DNA of 63,210 bases, from assembly GCA_030740765.1 (NCBI GenBank), contig JASLWR010000013.1, positions 1-63,210 on the forward strand, in the 5' to 3' direction. Of the stretch, positions 1-10,100 are shown piece by piece. Under the pieces are notes generated by a model. The model did not search any database, was not told where the DNA came from, and saw only the letters and a list, made by a program, of their open reading frames with translations. Source of the stretch: Thermoplasmatota archaeon. Lineage in GTDB: Archaea; Thermoplasmatota; Penumbrarchaeia; JASLWR01. The position numbers and the translations under genes were made by a program. The first letter of the stretch is position 1, and every line of letters starts with the position of its first letter.

Positions 1-1617
1 AACATCGGTGTAGATTCTGTTTATATCCAATATAACTTTGACGATGGTTCAGAACATAACGAGACCATGATAATCCTTGAGGAAAATATCTGGTTTAGAA
101 CAATTGCGCTTCCAGAAAATGCAACCTTTTTCAATTATTCGTTCTTCATCAATGATACTACCAATAATAACATAATCACCGACACACTAAATTATACGGT
201 TGTTGACAATGATAATCCGGCGGCAAACGCCGGTGAGGACATAGCTATAGATCAACACGAAAATATTTTATTTAACGGCACTTCCAGTAATGATAATGTA
301 GGTATAATTAACTACACCTGGTCCTTTTTCTATGACGAATATAAGCTGGTACTTTATGGCAAGGAAGTTGCAATCACCTTGGATAGTGCCGGTGAATACA
401 ATGTTACTTTGAAAATTTTCGACGAAGCAGGCAACTGGAATTCCGATTATCTCATAGTAACAGTACGGGATATCACTCCTCCGGTTGCAGTGGCCGGTGA
501 TGACATTGTTATCGACCAGGGGCAATTGGTGAGCTTCAATGGCAGTGTTTCCTATGACAACGTTTTAGTGGTCAATTACACCTGGACACTTATATTCGAC
601 GATATCGAGAAAAACTTTTACAGCTTGGCCCCGAGCTTTACCTTCGATGAACCCGGTACTTACCATATAAAATTAAATATCACCGATTCAGCGGGTAACT
701 GGCATAGCGATCATCTCAATGTGACTGTCAGAGACAGCACTTTCCCGGTTGCAAAAGCTGGTGAGGATATTACAATCGACGAGGGAGATACTGTTGTCTT
801 AAACGGGACCGAAAGCGAGGATAATGTCGGGATTATAATCCATACATGGTCATTCCTATATAACAACAGCAATGTACTCCTTTACGGTCCAATACCATCG
901 TTTGTTTTCAATATCCCCGGAAACTACACCATCGACCTAAAAGTAAGGGATAAGGAAGGAAATGGTGCAGCAGATACGTTGAATATTGTTGTTATCGCTG
1001 CTTTGCTACCAAATGACGATGATGACACGGACGATGACACTTCTGAACAAAATGCAACCACCAGTTCTCAACTTCTTTTCTGGATCGCTATACCACTTAT
1101 CATATTTGCCTTGATAGTAGGAGTATTAATTGTTCCAATCATCATAAAAAGAAAGCGCAAAAATATATTGTTCGTTCCTGATACAGAAGCCACGGATAAA
1201 GCGGAGAGAGCGGCAACACTTACGCCGGTTAGAAAAACCCGCCAAAAGGTTGTTCGACGAAGGGTAGTAACGAAAATTGTGAAAAGAAGGATGTTAGAGT
1301 TTCCATCTCTAATTTGCCCGACATGCGACCAATTTGCCCAATATTATGCGGAGTATGATTGTTTCTGGTGTGAAGTGTGCCAGGATTATGTATCTCCTGA
1401 AGAAGAAAGTACGGAGGAAATAAATATTGAACCACCCGAAGATGTTGATGAATTACCTAAAGAGGAAGTGCCTTCAGGTGTGGTTGAGAACGACCCATTT
1501 TCGTCCACATCAGATGGATCAACAGAAATATTACCAGAAAGTGAGAACCCTTTGTCCCTTCCTGATCTGGAATCGTCTGAATCTACGGATGGAGATTTAA
1601 GTTCATTAAAGCAATAA
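1..1617 (+). CDS. PKD-repeat surface protein with cytoplasmic zinc ribbon, 5' truncated
   Basis: The reading frame is open from base 1, so the N-terminus lies outside the window; the first ATG, at 67, is internal. Three PKD domains follow one another (about residues 50-310 counted from that Met), each with the hallmark pattern of a (A/V)AxAGxD start, an FNGT/S-type motif, a DNVGI turn and a YTWSF/T strand. PKD domains are extracellular beta-sandwiches of archaeal surface proteins. An Asp-rich linker precedes one membrane helix (about 340-365), a basic stop-transfer stretch (KRKRK), and a cytoplasmic tail with a CPTC...CEVC zinc-ribbon-like motif and an acidic Ser/Pro-rich end. The topology is therefore outside-PKD, inside-zinc ribbon. 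What the protein binds cannot be read from sequence. A hairpin with a following T-run (1657-1690) ends the gene. Confidence 0.85.
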   Translation, partial: NIGVDSVYIQYNFDDGSEHNETMIILEENIWFRTIALPENATFFNYSFFINDTTNNNIITDTLNYTVVDNDNPAANAGEDIAIDQHENILFNGTSSNDNVGIINYTWSFFYDEYKLVLYGKEVAITLDSAGEYNVTLKIFDEAGNWNSDYLIVTVRDITPPVAVAGDDIVIDQGQLVSFNGSVSYDNVLVVNYTWTLIFDDIEKNFYSLAPSFTFDEPGTYHIKLNITDSAGNWHSDHLNVTVRDSTFPVAKAGEDITIDEGDTVVLNGTESEDNVGIIIHTWSFLYNNSNVLLYGPIPSFVFNIPGNYTIDLKVRDKEGNGAADTLNIVVIAALLPNDDDDTDDDTSEQNATTSSQLLFWIAIPLIIFALIVGVLIVPIIIKRKRKNILFVPDTEATDKAERAATLTPVRKTRQKVVRRRVVTKIVKRRMLEFPSLICPTCDQFAQYYAEYDCFWCEVCQDYVSPEEESTEEINIEPPEDVDELPKEEVPSGVVENDPFSSTSDGSTEILPESENPLSLPDLESSESTDGDLSSLKQ

Positions 1618-1655
1618 AGTGAAAATAAAATCAATGCTCGGTGTCTCACCGACCA

Positions 1656-1731
1656 TGAGGGCGAGCCGCCCTCTCACGTACTTTTTTCTTTATTTTATAT
1701 CGGGCCGACGTGGCTTTATTGCCGTCGGCCC
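1656..1731 (+). terminator. Two hairpins between converging genes, the first with a T-run
   Basis: A 6-bp stem, GAGGGC (1657-1662) with GCCCTC (1668-1673), is followed by a T-rich stretch (1681-1700), as expected for termination of the rightward PKD gene. A second, longer stem, GGGCCGACG (1702-1710) with CGTCGGCCC (1723-1731), lies between this gene and the stop codon of the leftward gene at 1762. The second hairpin has T-rich sequence only weakly after it. Confidence 0.55.
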
Positions 1732-1761
1732 TCTTTAGTCTGGATCGTATAATCAATAAAT

Positions 1762-4700
1762 CTAGTTCGCTTTCCTTATCTCTTCCAGGGCATCGGATAG
1801 ATTCATCAGTAATTTCCGGTTGATCTCTTCAGTCTTCAAAGTCCCGTGCTTTGTCCTGGTTCTCACCCGGATCTTATCTCCATTCATGGACAGTATAGTT
1901 CTTTCCGTGCCGGACCTGGATACGATAACGTCACCCGGTTCCAATCCCTCCACGGCCTCCTCTATGGTTTGCTCCGCTATCAGCTCGTCGGGGACTTCCA
2001 TCACTTCGTCTTCCGAAAATTCGGCGCCGCATTTGCGACACACATCATCATCTTCACCAATCACTCCATGGCAGCGGGGGCAGAAATATTCCACAAGCAG
2101 AGCTTCCACCTCTACCACCTCCATTTCTTCCACATCTTTGGCCTTCCTCTTTTTGGAACCCTTTTTCTTGTCCGCCAGCTCCATATCCATCTTTCTCTCC
2201 TTACCCCTGCCCCTCATTACCAGTCCAAGGAATATAACGTTCAGCAGGATGAAACCCGCTATAATTGCCACTGCAATGCGCACCGGCCCGGAAAATTTTA
2301 TCTTATCATCATCGCCGCTGGCTGCCTTCTTGTTCCCCACCACCACCTTGAATGTCTGACTGGCTGAATTACCATTCCTGTCCTTTACCAGCAATGTGAT
2401 CTCGTAAGTTCCTTCTTGCAGTTCACCCGGGTAGGATAACCTCTGGGAATAAGTTGTAAAGTTACCTACCTCGTTTCCATCCGGTTCGGTCAATATCCAG
2501 TGACATACCTCTATGTCCATATCTGCGAAGTCATTCGGGATTAGTATATCCAGGGTCGAAGATTCTTTTATCTTGACGTTTTCTAGTTTGTTTTTGGGAT
2601 CGGTATCTATGACATTTATATTGTACTCCACAACAGTGGTGAGCCCAGCATCATTTTTCACCGTCAGAACTATCTCGTAGTTGATCGCTTCGGTGAAATC
2701 GAAATCCGGCTTCTTTTCATGAAGCGTAACAACCTTTCCGCCATAAGTGATGGTCCATGTATAGGTGAAGGTCGCAGACCCATCGTCGATCCAATCACCA
2801 GCATCGAGTTTCACTTCCTCATCATCCTTAATATCCTGGTCTTTCAGGTTTGCGGGGGCAACGGGACCCGTCACATCGGAAACGACGATATAAAATGTAT
2901 CGTTAGCTCGGTTTCCCGCTGCATCGGTGACGGTTAAAGTGACCGTGAAATTCCCGACGTTTGAAAATATATAAGTCAGGGACACTCCATGCAGGGTCTG
3001 GGGCCCGTCGTCCTCAAAGGTCCAGACATAGATAATGATACCGACGTTGTCCATGGATACCCGGCCGTCAAAGGTTATTGCTTCGCCTTGGTCCGTTTTT
3101 TTATCGTCTCCTGCCACCGCTGTTGGAGGGGTCGAATCGCTTATGTTCACCCACAAGGTATCTGTTCGTGCGAGTCCCATAGCATCGGTCACACGCAGTG
3201 TAACCAAATAGTCGCCAACGGTCTGGAATACGAAGCTTGAAGTCTTACCATGCAGCACCTGGTCCGTCCCGTCATAAGTTAATGTCCACGTCCAGCTCAC
3301 GACTCCCACGTTGTCCGAGGACAGTGATCCGTTGAACTCTGCAAACTTTCCCTGGGTACCGTTCAAATCGGGTCCGGCCATTGCTGTTGGCAGGGTGATG
3401 TCCTTCACCCTCACGATGAAATTATCCGTTGCCGAATTCCCATTCAGATCGATGATTTCGAGAGTTATTTGGTATGTACCGGGGATATCGAATATATATG
3501 AAGCAAGCTCACCGTTTAGTGTTAAGTTCGTCCCGTTGTATACGAATGTCCAAGTGTACTCGGAAACGGACCCGCCCTCAGGGTCAAAGCAATTGCTACC
3601 GTTGAAGACCACAGTTTTTCCCTCGTCCACCATCATCTCTTCGGGGAGAACCGCCACAGGTACCGTGGTATCGTTTACCGTTATCTCAGAGCTGTCCGTA
3701 TCAGTATTCCCGCTGTAATCTGTCACAGTGAGCGAAACTTCGTAGGTACCCGGATGAGTGAACAGGAATGAGGGATCCTTTCCCGGGAGGTTTACGGGAG
3801 TGCTATTGTGGTCAAAGGACCATTGATATGTTTTTATCGCCATGTTATCGCTTGATCCGCTGCCGTCGAAAAATATTATCTCGTTCTCGTCCGTGACAGT
3901 ATCCGTCCCAGCGTCTGCCACGGGGGCGTCATCGTCGGACCCGACGATCAGAATACTTTTCGTTATTATCTCGTTCATGTTGTCCTTCAAATAAGCGCAT
4001 ACCCCGAAGGAGCTTAGGTCCTGATCGGTGGGTGAATTATCATATATCCCCGGAGTATTGATCTCGCATGAATAAATACCAAGGGCGTCTGTTGTGGTAT
4101 CAACCGTTACACCAGTGTATGGGAATGTTACAACGACATTTTCGGTTGGATATCCCGGGAATGTTCCGCTTACCTTTATGGGTATGTTCAAAAGAGCCTG
4201 TTCGGTATTCGTGTCAATAGTGTTTGCGGTCTCAGTCAAATGATGGTCGTTAAGTTCCATGGTGGTATCGAGAACGCTGTGATCTCCGTCATCGGTGAGT
4301 GTTATCCGAAATATATCATGTTTGACTAAGGACTTCACGTCAGCCGAATAGGAAAAATTCATGGTTGAAGGGTCGTCCGTGTCCGTGGAAATCGCTGAAA
4401 AACGGTATGCATCGAAGGTTCCTCCGTTTACCGTTACCGGGGACTCAGAGTAGCTTGTCATATCGTAGGCAAAGGGAAAAACTTCGCTGAACCTCTTAAG
4501 GTAATAACCAAGTTCGGATAGATAGAGTGAGAAGGTCCTGTTCTGCTGTGTGGAATAATTGTAGTTCTCACCGGGACTAATGGGCAAGTCGAAGATGTCC
4601 ACCATATCGAGATCGAACATGGTCCCTGAGATCTTGAACCGCAGGGCCTGGGAGGCGGTGTGGACGAATCCTTCCATGTAGGTTTGCTCGTGGAGAATTG

Positions 4701-5175
4701 CCAGGTCGGATGCGCGGTATATCCTGTATCCCGTAGTCTCTCCCGGAGTTGTAGATACCTCCGAGAAACGGTCGCCGTTCACTATGAGAGGAGCACCGGC
4801 GTACACCGCATTTCCCACGGATCCCCCGGATATCGTGCAGTTGTAGGCGAGATAGGAATTTCCGTCCGCGGCGGCGAACATCTCCACACGTCTGAGGGTG
4901 TATTTTACGGTTCCGTTCAGGAACAGAAAATCACTATTTTCAGTCCATGAATTATTAAAGGTCGTGTTGTACTCCCACCAGTCACCAACTCTCCAGGTGG
5001 GAATGTCTCTTTCCGCAGTGAACCTGCTTCCGGCCTCAGCGTAATTTTCCATATTCGATTCAGCGTTTTTTACTGTAGCAGTTCTATTCTCCGTCAAACC
5101 ATCATCCGGGTTGTACGAGAACTGTGAAGCGAGCAGCACGACAATTGCCGTTAATAATAACATTTGATATCTCAT
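1762..5175 (-). CDS. Large PKD surface protein with cytoplasmic zinc ribbon
   Basis: The start at 5175 is chosen because it opens directly into a signal peptide (MRYQMLLLTAIVVLLAS); the frame stays open to 5244, but that extension looks untranslated. The protein is about 1137 residues. The N-terminal part (about 50-330) begins with PTWRVGDWWEY and is shared with the protein encoded at 11282-14416. Then come about five PKD domains (roughly 410-870), a last beta-domain, a membrane helix (VRIAVAIIAGFILLNVIFL) and a cytoplasmic tail rich in Lys. The tail contains a zinc ribbon, CPRC...CRKC, followed by a small domain with the segment LEPGDVIVSRSG. The extracellular half should act in adhesion or surface structure, while the zinc ribbon must face the cytoplasm. 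No Shine-Dalgarno site is visible, so the message may be leaderless. Confidence 0.85.
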   Translation of the reverse strand: MRYQMLLLTAIVVLLASQFSYNPDDGLTENRTATVKNAESNMENYAEAGSRFTAERDIPTWRVGDWWEYNTTFNNSWTENSDFLFLNGTVKYTLRRVEMFAAADGNSYLAYNCTISGGSVGNAVYAGAPLIVNGDRFSEVSTTPGETTGYRIYRASDLAILHEQTYMEGFVHTASQALRFKISGTMFDLDMVDIFDLPISPGENYNYSTQQNRTFSLYLSELGYYLKRFSEVFPFAYDMTSYSESPVTVNGGTFDAYRFSAISTDTDDPSTMNFSYSADVKSLVKHDIFRITLTDDGDHSVLDTTMELNDHHLTETANTIDTNTEQALLNIPIKVSGTFPGYPTENVVVTFPYTGVTVDTTTDALGIYSCEINTPGIYDNSPTDQDLSSFGVCAYLKDNMNEIITKSILIVGSDDDAPVADAGTDTVTDENEIIFFDGSGSSDNMAIKTYQWSFDHNSTPVNLPGKDPSFLFTHPGTYEVSLTVTDYSGNTDTDSSEITVNDTTVPVAVLPEEMMVDEGKTVVFNGSNCFDPEGGSVSEYTWTFVYNGTNLTLNGELASYIFDIPGTYQITLEIIDLNGNSATDNFIVRVKDITLPTAMAGPDLNGTQGKFAEFNGSLSSDNVGVVSWTWTLTYDGTDQVLHGKTSSFVFQTVGDYLVTLRVTDAMGLARTDTLWVNISDSTPPTAVAGDDKKTDQGEAITFDGRVSMDNVGIIIYVWTFEDDGPQTLHGVSLTYIFSNVGNFTVTLTVTDAAGNRANDTFYIVVSDVTGPVAPANLKDQDIKDDEEVKLDAGDWIDDGSATFTYTWTITYGGKVVTLHEKKPDFDFTEAINYEIVLTVKNDAGLTTVVEYNINVIDTDPKNKLENVKIKESSTLDILIPNDFADMDIEVCHWILTEPDGNEVGNFTTYSQRLSYPGELQEGTYEITLLVKDRNGNSASQTFKVVVGNKKAASGDDDKIKFSGPVRIAVAIIAGFILLNVIFLGLVMRGRGKERKMDMELADKKKGSKKRKAKDVEEMEVVEVEALLVEYFCPRCHGVIGEDDDVCRKCGAEFSEDEVMEVPDELIAEQTIEEAVEGLEPGDVIVSRSGTERTILSMNGDKIRVRTRTKHGTLKTEEINRKLLMNLSDALEEIRKAN

Positions 5176-5479
5176 GGGGACACGTCCGGTTAAATTCGAT
5201 TTCCAGTGTGTAAAAATTATAACGAACAAATCATAAAAACCCATACATAAAGTTATTGGTGTAATTGGGATTCCTTCAATCTTTAAAATATTGTCAACGG
5301 TGAAAAGTTCGACAAAAAGTCGAAGTTTTCAGCTTGACAATGTGCGCAGAATCGCGGACCCGAAGGAAACAAGATGTTTCCAAGGGCCGATTCTGCTTCA
5401 TTATTATAAAATAAATTTATGTCGTCAGATATCATACAACCGGAATTCCGAAACTTCATTGCGTCTCCATTTTCCAGTA
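5176..5479. other. Intergenic region between two leftward genes, with a hairpin repeat
   Basis: This 304-bp stretch holds the presumed promoter of the leftward PKD gene (A/T-rich sequence around 5205-5222) and the hairpin element at 5318-5398. Short ORFs on both strands cross it but show no family resemblance and overlap the hairpin, so no gene is called. Confidence 0.5.
5318..5398. repeat. Dispersed hairpin element, copy A
   Basis: The segment contains GCAGAATCG (5346-5354) and its exact complement CGATTCTGC (5388-5396). A further small stem, GGAAAC/GTTTCC, sits inside the loop. A diverged copy is at 62901-62965. The two align from the AGTCGA at their left ends through TTGAYAATGTKCGC and the right arm CCGATTCTGCT. 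Copy A carries about 20 extra bases in the loop. In copy B one stem pair becomes G-U, so pairing is kept. It could be a small structured RNA, a mobile-element end or a regulatory site. Confidence 0.5.
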
Positions 5480-7009
5480 TTACTTCATTTGCCAAAATAT
5501 TTTGTAACCCACCTTTTCGCCCTCAAGAATACCCTTGTCGGCAAGATTGTGCAAATGGTAGTGGACACTGTGGCGCTTTTTCTTGAGGATATTTGCGATC
5601 TCCTGGATCGTTATTCTTTTTTTGCCGAGGATACGAACTATCTCCCTCTCCACGGGCGAAAGAGGCACGATATTACGAAATTTTTTCGGATAGTATAATT
5701 TGTATTTCCCCACGTCCACGGTTTTTATATGACCGTTGCTTTCCAGTTTTCTGAGGTGATGCCCCAACGCCCCTCCCCCCATTCCCATTTGGTCCTTTAT
5801 TGCCCGATAATGCAGCCCGGGTTCCATATTGATGCATGCAAGTACTGCCATGGTGTTGCTGTTCTCGAGGATCTTTTTACCTCTGAACCGTGTATACCAC
5901 GTTACCGCCGCCAAAATGAAAACGAATCCTATGCTTATGTAGATGAGAATGAGAAGGATATTCGTCCGGGGCTCCGCGGCCCTGGTCCACTTGGCCCCGT
6001 CGTGGGGAAAATCGTCCTCCCAGTTCACCACACCGTCGCCGTCCCAGTCCGTGGGTATGGACCTGTTATCGTATGGGTCGCTGCCGGATGCGAGCTCAAA
6101 GGTGTCGTTGTAACCGTCGCCGTCCGAATCCTTTTCTCCGGTTTCTTCGGGCGGCGGTTCATCGGGATCGGATTTTTTTGGCGGGATGGATAGGTTCACC
6201 CAGGATTGATTCGCATTATCAACTATTGGCAGCCGGTTGATCAACGGGTAGTAATCGACGCCGTGCCAGGGTAGATTGGTATCGCCAATGCCATCGCTGT
6301 TTGTATCATTTCCGGTGTCGTTGTAGTCGGACCAATGGTTGCCGAACCCCGTGGAATTGTTCCAGATATTTTTGTAATTCTGGGAACTAGTTTCATTTGT
6401 CAGGGGGTCTGTGCAGTTAATGAAGTTGTTTTGATAAAATCTGTTGGGTGTTTTGGCAAAGATTGCACCGGATCTTATGGTTATGGAATTTTTATTATTT
6501 ATAAAATTGCAGTTTGAAATTGTGTTATTGCGGGGGTCTTGGTCACCTGTAGTGAGATTTGCATTTTGAATAACGATTCTCGTATCTCCATAAAAGTTGC
6601 ATTTATTAAATATACAATCATCCGAACCGAAAAGAGAGATACTGCCGATGGAATAGAATTCACAGTATTCGAATGCGAACCAGTCGTAAAGGCTCGCGCC
6701 GATGGTGATCCCATCCTCATTGCTGCCTGTGAACGAGAACGTTATCCTGTCTTTCACTGTGCCGACAGCATTAATGTTTCCAATGGATTCCAATGAACCC
6801 CATTCGCCGGTTACGTCCTTCCTCAGGCCCCCAAGCAGTGCTCCCGATCCGGTGAACGTGATATCCACACCAGATTCGATTGTAAGTGTGGCCCCGTTCA
6901 CGATATGGATTGCGCTGGAGACTACATAGGGACTACCATCCTTATTCCAAGTCGTATCCGTAGTTATGTTACCATACGCCCGGGTGGAACAGCTGCTCTC
7001 TCCGGGCAA
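5480..7009 (-). CDS. Beta-helix head, Ca-binding stalk, TM, tandem winged-helix regulator
   Basis: A candidate membrane-anchored transcription regulator. Residues are counted from the TTG at 7009. About 30-260 resembles a right-handed parallel beta-helix of the NosD/pectate-lyase type, with repeated Asn/Cys-rich turns such as NNTISNCNF. Residues 293-340 are an Asp-rich thrombospondin-3/EF-hand-like stalk (DSDGDGYND, DWDGDGVVN). One membrane helix spans about 350-371. Two winged helices follow, the first at 383-441 (EPGLHYRAI...GHHLRKLE) and the second at 447-509 (ITIQEIANIL...VHYHLHNL). The stalk-TM-double-winged-helix chassis recurs in the protein at 50642-54040 with another head. The gene lies just downstream of the LamG gene and is probably cotranscribed with it. 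The TTG start is artificial: the true N-terminus, a signal peptide, lies upstream in another frame (see 7010-7121). Confidence 0.85.
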   Translation of the reverse strand: MPGESSCSTRAYGNITTDTTWNKDGSPYVVSSAIHIVNGATLTIESGVDITFTGSGALLGGLRKDVTGEWGSLESIGNINAVGTVKDRITFSFTGSNEDGITIGASLYDWFAFEYCEFYSIGSISLFGSDDCIFNKCNFYGDTRIVIQNANLTTGDQDPRNNTISNCNFINNKNSITIRSGAIFAKTPNRFYQNNFINCTDPLTNETSSQNYKNIWNNSTGFGNHWSDYNDTGNDTNSDGIGDTNLPWHGVDYYPLINRLPIVDNANQSWVNLSIPPKKSDPDEPPPEETGEKDSDGDGYNDTFELASGSDPYDNRSIPTDWDGDGVVNWEDDFPHDGAKWTRAAEPRTNILLILIYISIGFVFILAAVTWYTRFRGKKILENSNTMAVLACINMEPGLHYRAIKDQMGMGGGALGHHLRKLESNGHIKTVDVGKYKLYYPKKFRNIVPLSPVEREIVRILGKKRITIQEIANILKKKRHSVHYHLHNLADKGILEGEKVGYKIFWQMK

Positions 7010-7121
7010 CGAAGGGGGGTGTCTGTTTATCTGTGGAACTCACCGTATCGTGATAACTGCTGAATAGACTCCCAGTCATCAGGAGTACAAGAATGATTAC
7101 GATTACTTTTATTCTTCTCAT
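7010..7121 (-). pseudogene. Out-of-frame signal peptide of the beta-helix/winged-helix gene
   Basis: From an ATG at 7121 the sequence reads MRRIKVIVIILVLLMTGSLF, a clear signal peptide, and continues through STDKQTPP. It then runs out of frame and stops after about 48 codons. Removing one base from the run of six G (7014-7019, C on the coding strand) joins it in frame to the downstream beta-helix ORF (..TPPSLPGESSCSTR..). Either the gene is frameshifted in this strain or the homopolymer is miscalled. The intact gene would span 5480-7121 and begin about 56 bp after the stop of the LamG gene. Confidence 0.7.
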
Positions 7122-7177
7122 CTTGTAATACATCATTGTGCCGTTCCTATATATTGGTTCCTGAATATTCCTTCTTT

Positions 7178-10100
7178 CTACAGATACAATTTGTCCGCGA
7201 GGTTAATGCCGTCGTCGGTATCGCCGTCCTGCTGGGACATGGAATTGCTGTCATCGTCGATCTGCGGATGTTCAAACCTGTTCTCGTGGCTTTCGTCCCA
7301 TTTGTACGCCTCCCAGACCGACGCCATGCCGTCGATATTGGTCGAGCCCGCAGCATCGGGGCTGATGTACACGCCGTTGGTGGGAGTGTGCCCTGCAAAG
7401 GCGCTCATGAAGTAGAAATCGAACTCGCCGTTCTCGCCTTCAACCTCATCCCCGTCCCCAGATGACAAAGCGGAAGCCTCGTTGTATTTACAAGCAGTGG
7501 CGATCACGGTCTTCGAACTGCTCAGGTCGTTTATAAAGCCCCCGGCATATGCAGGCTGGAGGAAGAAAGTGCGGTATTTGTAGTTAGTGATCTTTCCGAC
7601 ATACGAATTTCCTGCAAACGCATCGTCCTGGAGATCGGTGTGCCCACCTTCGCCGTCGTTCATCCGTATGAAGCTGTGATTTGTACCTGCGTTCCGGCTG
7701 CCGTGGTCGATGACGGATACGAGGAGGAAATCGTCCGAAAGGACCACGTTCGATAGGTTCGTGCACTCGGTCTGCAACTCCGCGGGGGTCGCCGGACCGT
7801 CGGTATATGTAACACCCATCGGGGTAGCGTAATCGCCTGTCTTCACGTCAGTCCCGGTGGAGTGGAGCAGGTGTATGTCGCTGTCGAGGTATCCGTAGGA
7901 TTTCAGCGCGTCGTACATGAATTTGGCGTCGTTCCAGAATGCATCTTCTTGTGCCAGGTCCTCGGGATTGGGCGCCACCAATAATGCATGTCTCCCATTA
8001 TTCTCAACCGGGTTGTACTGGTCCGAGCAATTCGATCTCATCAGTTCGTACATGTCGCTCATGCCGTCACCGTCGGTATCCCCGTGGAAGGTCCGGGGGT
8101 AACATGATATCCTCACCTCATCAATACGTCCTTCGAAGTATTGACCGTCCCCGTAATATTTCGAACCTACAAATAAACCCATGTCGGAACCATACCCAAT
8201 ATCGTCCGCAAAGGTGGCGGTGGCCTCGCATACGCCGTTTATATATACCCTGACATCGTTGCCATCGGATACCCCGGCAACGTGCCACCAGTCATTTTCA
8301 CTTACCACGGAAATTGTTTGCGCCGAGTACGAGTTTTCACCGTCGTCGTACACAAGAAACTGTATCGCCCCCGTTTCTCTCAATCTGAGGACGTAACCAC
8401 CCTTTGTCTTGCCCTGCTCGCTGGCCCTGTAGGAATTGTCGATAATACAAGAAAGCTGCAGGTCCGTGGGATATATCCATGCCTCAACGGTGATGGTGGG
8501 CGGGTTCAGTTCGGAAGGAACCAAAGAATCCATTTTCAGCCTGTCGCTGGTTCCATCGTAAATGTAGCATCCTCCGTACTTTCCGCTGGTCGAGCCGTAT
8601 GTAATAGAGCCGTAGGTATCGTCCATGTCGTTATCCAGAGGCGACCTGTCATCCAGCCTGCTCGCATCGTTGACCCCCTCGAAAGGCAGATCCAGCACGT
8701 CGCCCCCGTAGTCTCTGGTCCCACCGTAGGTCGCATCGAAATTAGATATTCGGACCTCATCGATTGTCCCGTTGAAATTGTGAAAGGTGCCCGCATAACC
8801 GCCTATGTAAAGAGTATTTGCCGATGTCGCGTCAGGAGCATATGTATTTCCCTCGCCATCCAGCAATCCGTTTATATAAATCTTCACGTGTATATTGCTA
8901 GTACGGACCACCGCTATATGGGTCCAGACGCCGGTACTGAGAGCTGTGTCGCTGTAAACGTCCGGAGTCCATGGGGTATTTCCGCTTTCGAATACTATTT
9001 TACCAGCGGAAGGGCCGGTTCTCCGAGTGAATATCCAGAAATGTCCCTCCTGGGCCACGATGGTGTCCACACTTCCCGCGCCGATACCGGCACCGTCGTA
9101 TTTCACCCAAGCCTCGATGGTGGTCTTGCCGGTCAGGTGCAACCTATCATCCGAAGGGATCGAAACGTAATCGTTGCTGCCGTCAAAATCAAGGGCCTTT
9201 CCATATATACCATCCGTCAGAGTGGCGCCGGAGATGGTTCCATCCATCAGCTTCTGCGGGGATCTATCCCTCAATCTATTGCCGGAATCTTCATTGAAAT
9301 TCCAGAATCCCACCGTATCCCCGATCTCCCGTTCGGTATCCGATATGCTCACTTCATCTACGAATCCCCGGAAATTGTGCGTAGAACCCCCCCATGCCCC
9401 AATGTAAGTAATTTCCGCGCCTGTAGGTGATGATTCATCTATATCATTCTCGGAATCCAGGACCCCGTTAATATACATCTTCACATTCTCGTTATTATCG
9501 GTACTGGGAGTTCTGACTATGGAGAGATGGTTCCATTCGTTCCTGGCAAGTTCACTATTACTTACAATGGATTCCCAGGGGTCACCTGCAGAAAAACAGA
9601 TCTTGTTTGCAAGGTCGCCCGTCCTTCTCACGTATAACCAGAAATGTTCCGATTGGGCTATTAGTGTGTCATAGGAGCCACTTGTACCCGCCCCCTTCCA
9701 GAATACCCACAAGTCAATGGTCATAGTTCCTCTGATATCCATGGAATTGTCGTCGGGGATGCTTGCATAATCGTTGGACCCTTCAAAATATAATGTCCGT
9801 CCGTATAGTGAATTGCCACTCTGTCCCGCTCCGGAAATGGTCAGATCGAGACCGTTTCCAGAATCGTCGTTCCCGGGGCCGCTTGCATTATTAAAACTGT
9901 AATAGGCCAGTGTGTTATTATCACCAAGAAATTCGATCCCTCCGGCGGCCATTCCGTTTTCTTGGTATGACATGTTGCCGGGAATTTCACGTTTACGATC
10001 GTCTTTCATAGATATTTTACCTGGAGGCGAACCATGGGTCTTGTTATCGGATTTATCTTTCTTTGCTCTGGTTGGATTTGCTTCAAAAGACGGATATTCG

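Noticed and set aside
8282-9430. 382-codon rightward ORF
   Set aside because: It is antisense to the LamG gene, whose domains are clear; it has no signal, family or ribosome-binding site.
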